DNA from: Acidimicrobiia bacterium
GTDB lineage: Bacteria > Acidobacteriota > Terriglobia > Bryobacterales > Bryobacteraceae
Direction: 5' to 3'
Assembly (NCBI GenBank): GCA_016871315.1
Contig: VFZE01000041.1
Span: forward strand, 1-53,612
Length of the DNA: 53,612 nt
A program made the translations under genes and the position numbers. A model generated the notes under the pieces. That model saw only the letters and a program-made list of their open reading frames with translations. It made no database searches and was not told the DNA's origin. Below, piece by piece: positions 20,684-28,325 of the stretch (positions within the stretch are counted from its first letter, which is position 1; the number at the start of each line of letters is the position of its first letter).

Positions 20684-20719
20684 GCCCCTTGTTCGCCGCC
20701 TCTCGGGTAAACTTTCCCT

Positions 20720-22549
20720 ATGCACCCTCCGTTTCTCAAGCGGCCCGAACCCACCTCCTGGCGACAGCGCTGGGCCGCCATGCGCAACCTCCCGCCACTG
20801 CTCAAGATGGTCTGGCAGACCAGCCCCACCTTCGTGACGCTGAGCATCCTGCTGCGGCTGGTGCGGTCCCTGATCCCGCTTGCCATGCTCTGGGTGGGCA
20901 AGCTGATCATTGACCGGGTGGTCGAGTCCATCTCATTGAAATCCATTGACTTTTCCGTCATGTGGCCACTTGTTGCGCTCGAGTTCGCCCTCGCTATTCT
21001 GAGCGACGGCCTCGCCCGCGGAGCCTCGCTCATCGACTCGCTCCTAGGAGACCGCTTCACGAACGAGATCTCGGTCCGGCTCATGCGCCACGCCTCCAGC
21101 CTGGACCTGGCCTCGTTTGAAGACCCCGAGTTCTATGACAAGCTGGAACGCGCGCGGCGCCAGACCACCGGCCGGCTCGGGCTTCTGGGTGGATTCGCCT
21201 CGATGGCCCAGGACGCCATCACCCTGATTTCGCTCTCCGCCGGGCTGGTTTGGTTCTACCCTTGGCTCCTGGCCCTTCTGGTGGTGGCCGTGCTGCCCGT
21301 ATTTTTGGGCGAGACGCATTTTGCCGGCCTCGCCTACTCCTTGCTCTACCGCTGGACGCCGGAGCGCAGAGAACTGGATTACGTGCGAATGCTGGGAGCC
21401 TCCCTGCTCAGCGCCAAAGAGGTCAAGATTTTCGGCCTCGGCGAATACCTCGCTTCCCGCTACCGCCACCTCGCCGACCGGTTTTACCTGGAAAACCGCA
21501 ATCTGGCGGTCAACCGCGCCTCTGTCGGCGCGGCCCTCAATCTCCTCGGCACTTCCGCTTACTACTTTGGCTACATCGTGATCCTCCAGCGAACCTTGAG
21601 CGGCGCCTTAACTGTGGGCGATCTCACATTCCTGGCTGGAGCCTTTGCCCGCAGCCGCTCCCTTATCGAGTCGCTTTTCAGCTCGGCGGCCAGCATCTCC
21701 GACCAAGCCCTCTACCTCACCGATCTTTACGACTTCTTCCAGATGCAGCCGACCATCCGCGCCGCGGCGGGCTCGCTTCCCGCTCCGCGGCCCATCCGCC
21801 AGGGCTTCGAGTTCCGCCACGTCAGCTTCCGCTATCCCGGCTCCGGCAAGTTGGTCCTCCGGGACGTCTCCTTCCGGCTCAACCCGGGCGAGCGCATCGC
21901 CCTGATCGGCGAGAATGGTGCGGGGAAGACCACCCTTGTGAAGCTGCTCGCCCGGTTGTACGACCCCGCCGACGGTGTCATCCTTCTGGACGGCATCGAC
22001 CTGCGGGAATACTCGATCGACGACCTGCGCTCGGAGATCGGCGTCATCTTTCAGGACTACATGAAATATGACATGTTAGTCAAAGAAAATATTGGCTTTG
22101 GAAGGATCGAAAAACTTGACGATCTGTCCGCCATCGAACTCTCCGCGCAGAAGAGTCTCGCCGACTCCGTCGTCAACACCCTGCCTGCCGGGTACGAACA
22201 GATGCTCGGCCGCCGCTTTGACTCCGGGGCCGACCTTTCCGCGGGCCAGTGGCAGAAGATCGCACTGGCCCGCGCCTATATGCGCGATGCCCAGCTCATC
22301 ATTCTCGACGAGCCGACGGCCTCGCTCGACGCTCGCGCCGAGTATGAAGTCTTCCTCCGCTTCGCCGATCTCACGCATAACAAGATGGCTGTCCTGATTT
22401 CCCACAGGTTTTCCACAGTCCGCATGGCGGACCGCATCCTGGTTTTGGAGCACGGCTCCATCCTGGAGCATGGCACTCACGAGGAACTGGTCGCCTCCCG
22501 CGGCCGCTACGCGGAGCTGTTTGAACTGCAGGCGGCCGGGTACCGCTAA
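20720..22549 (+). CDS. ABC transporter with fused membrane and ATPase domains (exporter type)
   Basis: The 609-residue half-transporter belongs to the MsbA/MDR-like exporters. Residues 30-320 hold about six membrane segments, with the linker-rich text FGLGEYLASRYRHLADRF between helices. The ATPase domain follows: Walker A IGENGAGKTTLVKL, Q-loop IFQDYMKYDM, signature LSAGQWQKIALARAY (LSAGQ in place of LSGGQ), Walker B LIILDEPTASLDA and the switch histidine in VLISHRFSTV. It would act as a homodimer in the inner membrane. The substrate is unknown. The ATG at 20720 has no Shine-Dalgarno site; TAAACT ends 6 nt upstream, so it may have its own leaderless transcript or be read through from the upstream small RNA. 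Confidence 0.9.
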   Translation: MHPPFLKRPEPTSWRQRWAAMRNLPPLLKMVWQTSPTFVTLSILLRLVRSLIPLAMLWVGKLIIDRVVESISLKSIDFSVMWPLVALEFALAILSDGLARGASLIDSLLGDRFTNEISVRLMRHASSLDLASFEDPEFYDKLERARRQTTGRLGLLGGFASMAQDAITLISLSAGLVWFYPWLLALLVVAVLPVFLGETHFAGLAYSLLYRWTPERRELDYVRMLGASLLSAKEVKIFGLGEYLASRYRHLADRFYLENRNLAVNRASVGAALNLLGTSAYYFGYIVILQRTLSGALTVGDLTFLAGAFARSRSLIESLFSSAASISDQALYLTDLYDFFQMQPTIRAAAGSLPAPRPIRQGFEFRHVSFRYPGSGKLVLRDVSFRLNPGERIALIGENGAGKTTLVKLLARLYDPADGVILLDGIDLREYSIDDLRSEIGVIFQDYMKYDMLVKENIGFGRIEKLDDLSAIELSAQKSLADSVVNTLPAGYEQMLGRRFDSGADLSAGQWQKIALARAYMRDAQLIILDEPTASLDARAEYEVFLRFADLTHNKMAVLISHRFSTVRMADRILVLEHGSILEHGTHEELVASRGRYAELFELQAAGYR

Positions 22550-22645
22550 ACCAACTTATTGTCCCGCTCACCTTCGCTTCCAGTCCCGTTCACCGCCGAT
22601 TTGTCCGCGCAAGAGGCCATCCCACGGCAAAATGTCCATTAGCCC

Positions 22646-24817
22646 ATGATCACTCGTCTATACGTGTTTCTTGCCCTCGCCGCCGCTGTCTGGTCCCAGC
22701 AGGCCGGATCGATCGAAGGCACCGTCCGGCTCGCCGCTACCGGTCAGCCGATGCATAACGTGGTCGTCACGGTTCTCCCGCTTGGGCGGAATGCCGAGAC
22801 TGCCGACGATGGTAGTTACAAGATCGCCAACCTTGCTCAAGGGACATATACCGTGCTGGCCCGGGTCTCCGGCCTCAGCGCCGAGCCGCAACAAGTGACC
22901 GTTTCCTCTTCTGCCGCCACGGCCGACTTCACTCTCGCTTTTGATCCCCTCCGCCAGCAGGTCACCGTAACCGCCTCCGGCAGGCAGGAAACAACACTGG
23001 CTTCCTTTCTTCCTGTCACAACTATCGAGACCGCGGAGCTGGCTCCGAAGGCAGCCCCTTCGCTCGGGGAAGTACTGAACCGCCAGCCCGGCATCGCCAT
23101 GCGCAGCTTTGGTCCCGGCAACACGCGGCCGGTGGTGCGCGGCTACGACGGCGATCGGGTTCTCATTCTTCAGGACGGCATCCGCACCGGGTCGGTCTCC
23201 TCGCAGTCGGGCGACCATGGCGAACCGATGGACGTAACCTCGCTTGAGCGGATCGAAGTGGTTCGCGGGCCGGCCACGCTGCTCTACGGCTCCAACGCCA
23301 TCGGCGGCGTCGTCAATGCCATCTCCCGCCACGACCTGATTCACCAGCATCCGCATGAAGGGTTGAAGGGCTACGTCACCGGCCTCGCCGGCAACGCCAA
23401 CGCGAACGGCGGCGGCAGCGGCGGCCTGGAATACGGTTTCGGTAACTGGCTGGTCTGGGGCTCGGGCGGCGGCCAGCGCACCGGCGAATACAACACACCC
23501 ATCGGCAAGATTCACAATTCCCAAACGCGGCTGGAACAGGGTTCGGGCGGCCTTGGCCGCTACTCGGACAAAAGCTTCTTCAGCTTCAGTTATGGCCTCA
23601 ACCAGGCCCGCTACGGGGTTCCTTCTTCCGAGGACGGCGCCGATGAGCATGGACATGAAGACGCCGTGCTCGCCCTGCGCCGCCACAGCTTCCGCTTGAA
23701 CGGCGGCGCCAAGAACATGGAGTCAGGTCTGGACCGCGTTCAGCTCACACTCAACTACAGCGACTACAACCACCGCGAGCTGATCGATGGTGAGACCGAG
23801 TCGCACTTCTTCAACAAGCAGTTCATCTATCGCACCGTCTTTGATCAGAAGCGCAAAGGCCCGCTGTCAGGCAGCTTCGGTTTCTGGGGCCTGCGCCGCG
23901 ACTTCAAGTCTGTCGGCGAGGAGGCTCTCTCGCCTCCCGTCGATCAGGATGCCTTCGCCGCCTTTGCCGTGCAAAGCCTGGATTTTGAATCCACGCGCCT
24001 GCAGTTCGGCGGACGTCTGGAGCACACGCGCTACTCCCCGGAGGGCCTGCGCAACCGTAGCTTCACCGGCTTCTCCGGCTCGGCCGGCGTGAGCCAGCGG
24101 GTCGCCACCAACTCCGTCTTCGTCGCCAACTACAGCCACTCCTATCGCGCGCCGGCGCTGGAAGAGCTCTATAACAAGGGCCCCCATCCCGGCAATCTGA
24201 CGTTTGAAATCGGCAACCCCAACCTGGTGCGCGAGCGCAGCGACGGGGTTGACCTTTCCCTCCGTCACCAATCGCGCCGCCTTCGCGCTGAGGCCGGCTA
24301 CTTCTATTACCGCAACTCGGACTTCGTTTACCTTGCGCCCACGGGCGAAATCGAAGATGCGCTGCCGGAGGCCGAATACCTGCAAGCCAACGCGCGCTAC
24401 ACCGGGGCCGAAGCTCGACTGGATGCCGCTCTCCACCCTAGCCTGTGGCTCAATCTTGGCTTTGACGCCGTCAGCGCCCGCCTCACCTCTGCTGACACGC
24501 CGCTGCCGCGCATCCCGCCCGTCCGCGGCCATGTCGGCCTTGACTACCGCTACAAGAACTTCAGCCTGCGCCCCGAGCTTGCTCTCAGCCGGCGGCAGGG
24601 TCAGGTCTTCCTGATCGAAGAGCCCACCGCGGGCTTCGGCGTCTTCAATCTCTCAGGCTCCTACACCGTCGTCGGCCAGCACGCCCTGCACGTCTTCTCG
24701 GCCTCTCTGTTCAACGCCTCCAACCGCCTCTACCGCAACCACCTCTCCTTCATCAAGGAGTTCGCGCCGGAAATCGGCCGCGGCTTCCGGCTGACTTATA
24801 CGGTACGTTTTTTCTAG
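22646..24817 (+). CDS. TonB-dependent receptor, ZnuD-like (possible zinc or metal uptake)
   Basis: This 723-residue outer-membrane receptor is of the classical size, unlike the Oar-type ones nearby. It has a signal peptide (MITRLYVFLALAAAVWSQ), a regulatory-like domain at about 20-95, and a clear plug (SLGEVLNRQPGIAMRSFGPG, RPVVRGYDGDRVLILQDGI, LERIEVVRGPATLLYGSNAI). The barrel ends TYTVRFF. Histidine- and acid-rich segments (HDLIHQHPHEG near the end of the plug and DGADEHGHEDAV in an early loop) resemble the metal-binding loops of ZnuD. Zinc uptake is therefore a plausible inference, but no Zur site or zinc ABC importer is nearby. The 96 bp upstream hold no clear promoter. It converges on glpK with an 11-bp gap. 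Confidence 0.85.
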   Translation: MITRLYVFLALAAAVWSQQAGSIEGTVRLAATGQPMHNVVVTVLPLGRNAETADDGSYKIANLAQGTYTVLARVSGLSAEPQQVTVSSSAATADFTLAFDPLRQQVTVTASGRQETTLASFLPVTTIETAELAPKAAPSLGEVLNRQPGIAMRSFGPGNTRPVVRGYDGDRVLILQDGIRTGSVSSQSGDHGEPMDVTSLERIEVVRGPATLLYGSNAIGGVVNAISRHDLIHQHPHEGLKGYVTGLAGNANANGGGSGGLEYGFGNWLVWGSGGGQRTGEYNTPIGKIHNSQTRLEQGSGGLGRYSDKSFFSFSYGLNQARYGVPSSEDGADEHGHEDAVLALRRHSFRLNGGAKNMESGLDRVQLTLNYSDYNHRELIDGETESHFFNKQFIYRTVFDQKRKGPLSGSFGFWGLRRDFKSVGEEALSPPVDQDAFAAFAVQSLDFESTRLQFGGRLEHTRYSPEGLRNRSFTGFSGSAGVSQRVATNSVFVANYSHSYRAPALEELYNKGPHPGNLTFEIGNPNLVRERSDGVDLSLRHQSRRLRAEAGYFYYRNSDFVYLAPTGEIEDALPEAEYLQANARYTGAEARLDAALHPSLWLNLGFDAVSARLTSADTPLPRIPPVRGHVGLDYRYKNFSLRPELALSRRQGQVFLIEEPTAGFGVFNLSGSYTVVGQHALHVFSASLFNASNRLYRNHLSFIKEFAPEIGRGFRLTYTVRFF

Positions 24818-24828
24818 CCCAATCGGGC

Positions 24829-26304
24829 CTAACTCTTGCATCGGCCCACTGCGGTTTTCCAGCCGGCGTAGAGTTCCTCGCGCGTGGATTCCGGCATCTC
24901 CGGCTCAAACGCGCGGTCGACGCGCCAGAAACTTTCAACAGCCTCCACCGACGGCCAAAAGCCTGTCGCCAGTCCTGCCAAGTAAGCCGCGCCGAGCGCC
25001 GTCGTCTCGGTATCGGCCGGACGCACGATACGGCGGCCGAGGATGTCAGCCTGGAACTGCATGAGGAAATCATTGGCCGCGGCGCCGCCGTCGACACGCA
25101 GCTCATGCAGCTGAATCCCCGTGTCGGCTTCCATCGCTTCCACCAATTCGCGTGTCTGGTAGGCGATGCTTTCGAGCGTCGCGCGCACGATATGCGCCGC
25201 CGTTGTCCCGCGCGTCAGCCCGCATATTAGGCCCCGCGCCGCGCCGTCCCAATGCGGCGCTCCCAGACCAACAAAGGCTGGCACGACATAAACCTCTCCT
25301 GTATCCGGCGTCGAACGCGCCACGGCGTCCGATTCGGCCGCTGTTTTGATCAACCCCAGCTGATCCCGCAACCATTGCACCGCCGCCCCCGCGACGAACA
25401 CGCTGCCTTCCACGGCGAACTCGGAGACTGCCTTCGCCGACGCCGCCCGCGTGGCCAGCAAGCCATTTTCGGATGACGGCGCCGTCTTGCCCGCATGCAG
25501 CAGCGCGAAACAGCCGGTGCCATAAGTGTTTTTGGAAAGCCCGGGCCGGAAACAGGCCTGGCCTACCAGGGCCGCCTGCTGATCTCCGGCGATACCCGCC
25601 ACGGGGATTTCGTCTCCCAGCAGATCGCCGGACGTGCGGCCCACGGCTCCGGCACTGGGAACAATGCGCGGCAGCATCGCGTCGGGAATATCGAACAGGT
25701 CCAGCATCGCGCGGTCCCACTCCCCGCTCGAAAGGTTCATCAGCATCGTGCGGCTGGCATTCGACACGTCCGTCACATGCACCTGCCCGCCCGTCAGCTT
25801 CCAGATCAGCCACGTATCGATGTTGCCGAACAACAGATCGCCGTTGCGCGCCCGCTCCCGCGCACCATCGACGTTCTCCAGAATCCAGCGGACCTTGCTC
25901 GCAGAAAAGTAGGCGTCCACGATCAGCCCTGTAGTCTTCTTCACTGCCGCCCGATCGCTCTCCGGCATGCTGCGGCAGTAATCGGCGGTTCTCCGGCACT
26001 GCCAGACAATTGCCGGTGAAACCGCGGCGCCCGTGCGCCGGTCCCACACTACTGTCGTCTCCCGCTGGTTGGTGATTCCTATTCCCGCAATGGAGCTGGC
26101 ACGCGCGCCAGCGGCTTCCAAAGTTGCCCGCGCCGCCGCCAACTGCGCCTGCCAGATCTCCAACGGATCCTGCTCCACCCATCCCGGCTTTGGATAGCGG
26201 CTCTCAAAGCCGCGAGCCTCCATCGCCACCCGTTTGCCCTCTTCATCGTAAAGCGCCGCTCGCGCGCTGGTTGTTCCCTCATCGAGCGAAAGTATGTAGC
26301 TCAC
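24829..26304 (-). CDS. glpK: Glycerol kinase
   Basis: The enzyme phosphorylates glycerol to glycerol 3-phosphate in the cytoplasm. At 491 residues it has the usual length. Visible signatures are SLDEGTTSARAAL (phosphate loop), GITNQRETTVVWDRRTG and WQCRRT (glycerol-binding Arg and Glu), FGNIDTWLIWKLTGG, IAGDQQAALVGQACF, YGTGCFALL, and the FGGY-type pattern around GAPHWDGAARGLICGLTRGT. The start is a GTG at 26304 (MSYILSLDEGTT). No glpF facilitator or glpD dehydrogenase is adjacent. Xylulokinase-like relatives are excluded by the NQRET and DQQAAL motifs. Confidence 0.95.
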   Translation of the reverse strand: MSYILSLDEGTTSARAALYDEEGKRVAMEARGFESRYPKPGWVEQDPLEIWQAQLAAARATLEAAGARASSIAGIGITNQRETTVVWDRRTGAAVSPAIVWQCRRTADYCRSMPESDRAAVKKTTGLIVDAYFSASKVRWILENVDGARERARNGDLLFGNIDTWLIWKLTGGQVHVTDVSNASRTMLMNLSSGEWDRAMLDLFDIPDAMLPRIVPSAGAVGRTSGDLLGDEIPVAGIAGDQQAALVGQACFRPGLSKNTYGTGCFALLHAGKTAPSSENGLLATRAASAKAVSEFAVEGSVFVAGAAVQWLRDQLGLIKTAAESDAVARSTPDTGEVYVVPAFVGLGAPHWDGAARGLICGLTRGTTAAHIVRATLESIAYQTRELVEAMEADTGIQLHELRVDGGAAANDFLMQFQADILGRRIVRPADTETTALGAAYLAGLATGFWPSVEAVESFWRVDRAFEPEMPESTREELYAGWKTAVGRCKS

Positions 26305-26332
26305 TAAGGCATTCTATAATGGAGCAAGGCAT

Positions 26333-26761
26333 ATGTTCTTTCGCCGCGAAAAGCCAAAACAATCTAGCTTCTCCGACCGTGTTCAGATGCTCAAGAACAC
26401 CGGTTTTGAGGTCCTGGTGCAGCCGAGTGGCCGCACCCGCGTGGTGCGTGGCCGCTGCGCCGCTGAGATTGCGGATCGCAATGGCACGCCCGCCGTCGTG
26501 CTGGTCGGCATCCTCATCCATCAGGACATCGGCAGGCTCGTTGATCTCGGTTATCAGAAGATTTTTGAAACTCACGCCGGCGTCCGCGTCGCCGCCCGTG
26601 CCGCTGAGTTGAAGGCGCTCCACGCCTTTCATGAGGACTTGCGGGAAACGCTGGGCCTGGTGAGCCTCTACAATCAGTCGCTAGGAACGATCAACCAGGC
26701 GCACCTCTACGACCGTGTCGAAGACCGCGATCACGGTGTAGAGGAGCGTCCCTGGGAATAG
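26333..26761 (+). CDS. Conserved-looking small protein of unknown function
   Basis: The 142-residue product is soluble, with no signal peptide or membrane segment. It begins MFFRREKPKQSSFSDRVQML, has a central beta-rich part (GFEVLVQPSGRTRVVRGRCA, then TPAVVLVGILIHQDIGRLVD), and ends acidic (DRVEDRDHGVEERPWE). GGAG at 26321-26324 lies 8 nt before the ATG, which supports it as a real gene, and TATAAT lies at 26315-26320. It is divergent from glpK with 28 bp between the starts, and its stop is 2 bp from the stop of the PhoX-like gene. I do not recognise a family. Confidence 0.7.
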   Translation: MFFRREKPKQSSFSDRVQMLKNTGFEVLVQPSGRTRVVRGRCAAEIADRNGTPAVVLVGILIHQDIGRLVDLGYQKIFETHAGVRVAARAAELKALHAFHEDLRETLGLVSLYNQSLGTINQAHLYDRVEDRDHGVEERPWE

Positions 26762-26763
26762 AC

Positions 26764-28248
26764 TTACAGCAACCCTGCACCCCACGGCCCCCAGATCGCC
26801 AGCGTCAGCGCTTTTTCCCGTTGCTCTGCACCAATCGGGAACTGGATCGGGCTCCGGTATGCCTGAACCGTCCTCACCGAAGATCGGCCATACACATTCA
26901 CAAACAGCGTCTGCCCGTCCGGGCTGAAGCATGCTCCCGCGAACTCCGTGCTGTTGTGGATGTTCCGGGCGAAGTCAAACAGCTCGCCCGTGCGTGTTAA
27001 TCCGCGTAAGTGCTGCGCCCCGGCGCCGTCCTCGCAGATCACCAGCCCGCCGCGCGGGCTCACCGCAATATTGTCGGGAAAATCCAGCGCATGGATTCCC
27101 TCCGACTCATAGATCATCGTGATGGTCTCCGCGCGTGGGTCGTAAACCCACATCTGTCCCATGCCGGCTTCTCCACCGTTGGTCGAATCGAAGTAGATCT
27201 TCCCGTCGGCGTACCATGCTCCTTCCAGCCGGCGGAAGATCGCTCCCCCGGCGTTCAGGCCTTGATTGAATACTCCGCTCCGGGTCACTCCGCCCACAAC
27301 CACGCTGGGCGGAAACGGATCGGGATCCGGAATGGGGACCCAACTCACGTGATGCGGCACGCCCACACGCTGATTGAGCGCCGTTTCGTATCGGTCCTGG
27401 AGAGTCACCTTCAGCATCTCCAGCCGCCCCTCATCGGTGGCCAGCTCTCCCGGGCGAGTGATTCTCTTCGAAGGGACATAGCGGTAGAAGCCGGAAACAT
27501 CTCCCTGGTCTTCTGTTTCATAGATGATCCCCGTCGCCGGATCCACCGCGATTGCTTCATGCGCCATCCGCCCCATCCGCCGCAATGGAATCGCCGGCGC
27601 GGGATTGCCCGGCGTGGTATCCACCGGCACCTCGAAATTGTAGCCGTGGTTTTGCTCCGCGCCGGCCGCCGCCGATGCCTCCAGTGTCTCCTCGCAGCTG
27701 ATCCAGCTTCCCCACGGCGTTACGCCCCCGGCGCAGTTCCGGAATGTGCCTACTAAGCTCCAATACTCCCGCACCTTTCTTCGTCTTCCCGTAGGCTCCA
27801 CCTCGATCGATGTCGTTCCGCCTCCCATGAACCGGTCATAGGCGCTACCGCGCGGCCCATAATGCGTGTCCAGCAGGTAATTCAGAATTCCCGCTGAAGT
27901 CGATGTGCTGTTCGCCGGCCGGGGCCGGAATCGCGATGCCGGATCGGCGTCCTCATGATTGCGGATCAGCAGAATGTTTCCATTTCGCAGCGGAAACGCC
28001 GCCATTCCGTCCATCGCTTTCGGCACCGGAAAACCGTCGTCCATCCGGTCATCCTCGAAACTGACGATGGAGTATTGGAACCCGGGGGGCAACGCAAGTT
28101 CATTCCCCGCCGGCCGCAACTCCCCGTAACCGGCGATGGCACGAAGCTTGCCGCCTTCAGCGGCCTCCCCTCGCGCCGCGAACCCGGCGAACATTCCCGC
28201 CGCGCTGAAAAATTGCCTGCGGCTCACGGTGCGCATCTTGAAAGACAT
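26764..28248 (-). CDS. PhoX-like (DUF839) protein, Tat-exported
   Basis: The 494-residue product has a twin-arginine leader (VSRRQFFSAAGMFAGFAARG) and the DUF839/PhoX propeller: NGNILLIRNHEDADPASRF, NCAGGVTPWGSWISCEETLE, AHEAIAVDPATGIIYETED, FYRYVPSK, GQMWVYDPRAETITMIYE and LDFPDNIAVSPRGGLVICED. PhoX enzymes are periplasmic calcium- and iron-dependent alkaline phosphatases; the segments with acidic and cysteine residues that hold the metal cluster appear present, though the family also includes proteins of unproven activity. GGGAGGG lies 7 nt before the ATG. No phosphate regulon genes are adjacent. Confidence 0.85.
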   Translation of the reverse strand: MSFKMRTVSRRQFFSAAGMFAGFAARGEAAEGGKLRAIAGYGELRPAGNELALPPGFQYSIVSFEDDRMDDGFPVPKAMDGMAAFPLRNGNILLIRNHEDADPASRFRPRPANSTSTSAGILNYLLDTHYGPRGSAYDRFMGGGTTSIEVEPTGRRRKVREYWSLVGTFRNCAGGVTPWGSWISCEETLEASAAAGAEQNHGYNFEVPVDTTPGNPAPAIPLRRMGRMAHEAIAVDPATGIIYETEDQGDVSGFYRYVPSKRITRPGELATDEGRLEMLKVTLQDRYETALNQRVGVPHHVSWVPIPDPDPFPPSVVVGGVTRSGVFNQGLNAGGAIFRRLEGAWYADGKIYFDSTNGGEAGMGQMWVYDPRAETITMIYESEGIHALDFPDNIAVSPRGGLVICEDGAGAQHLRGLTRTGELFDFARNIHNSTEFAGACFSPDGQTLFVNVYGRSSVRTVQAYRSPIQFPIGAEQREKALTLAIWGPWGAGLL

Positions 28249-28325
28249 GGCAGATCCCTCCCTGAAGTGTGGACAATCAATGAATGAACCTATCTTAAGA
28301 TCAACCCGGCTGCAACAGCTTTTTG

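Noticed and set aside
20615-20710. Possible leader peptide starting at ATG 20615, overlapping hairpin 2 and the terminator
   Set aside because: No ribosome site, no run of codons for a single amino acid, and the frame runs through the terminator stem. The RNA structure explains the region better.
28292-28301. Palindrome ATCTTAAGAT upstream of the PhoX-like gene as an operator
   Set aside because: Only 10 bp long with no second copy found. It could be chance in an AT-rich spacer.
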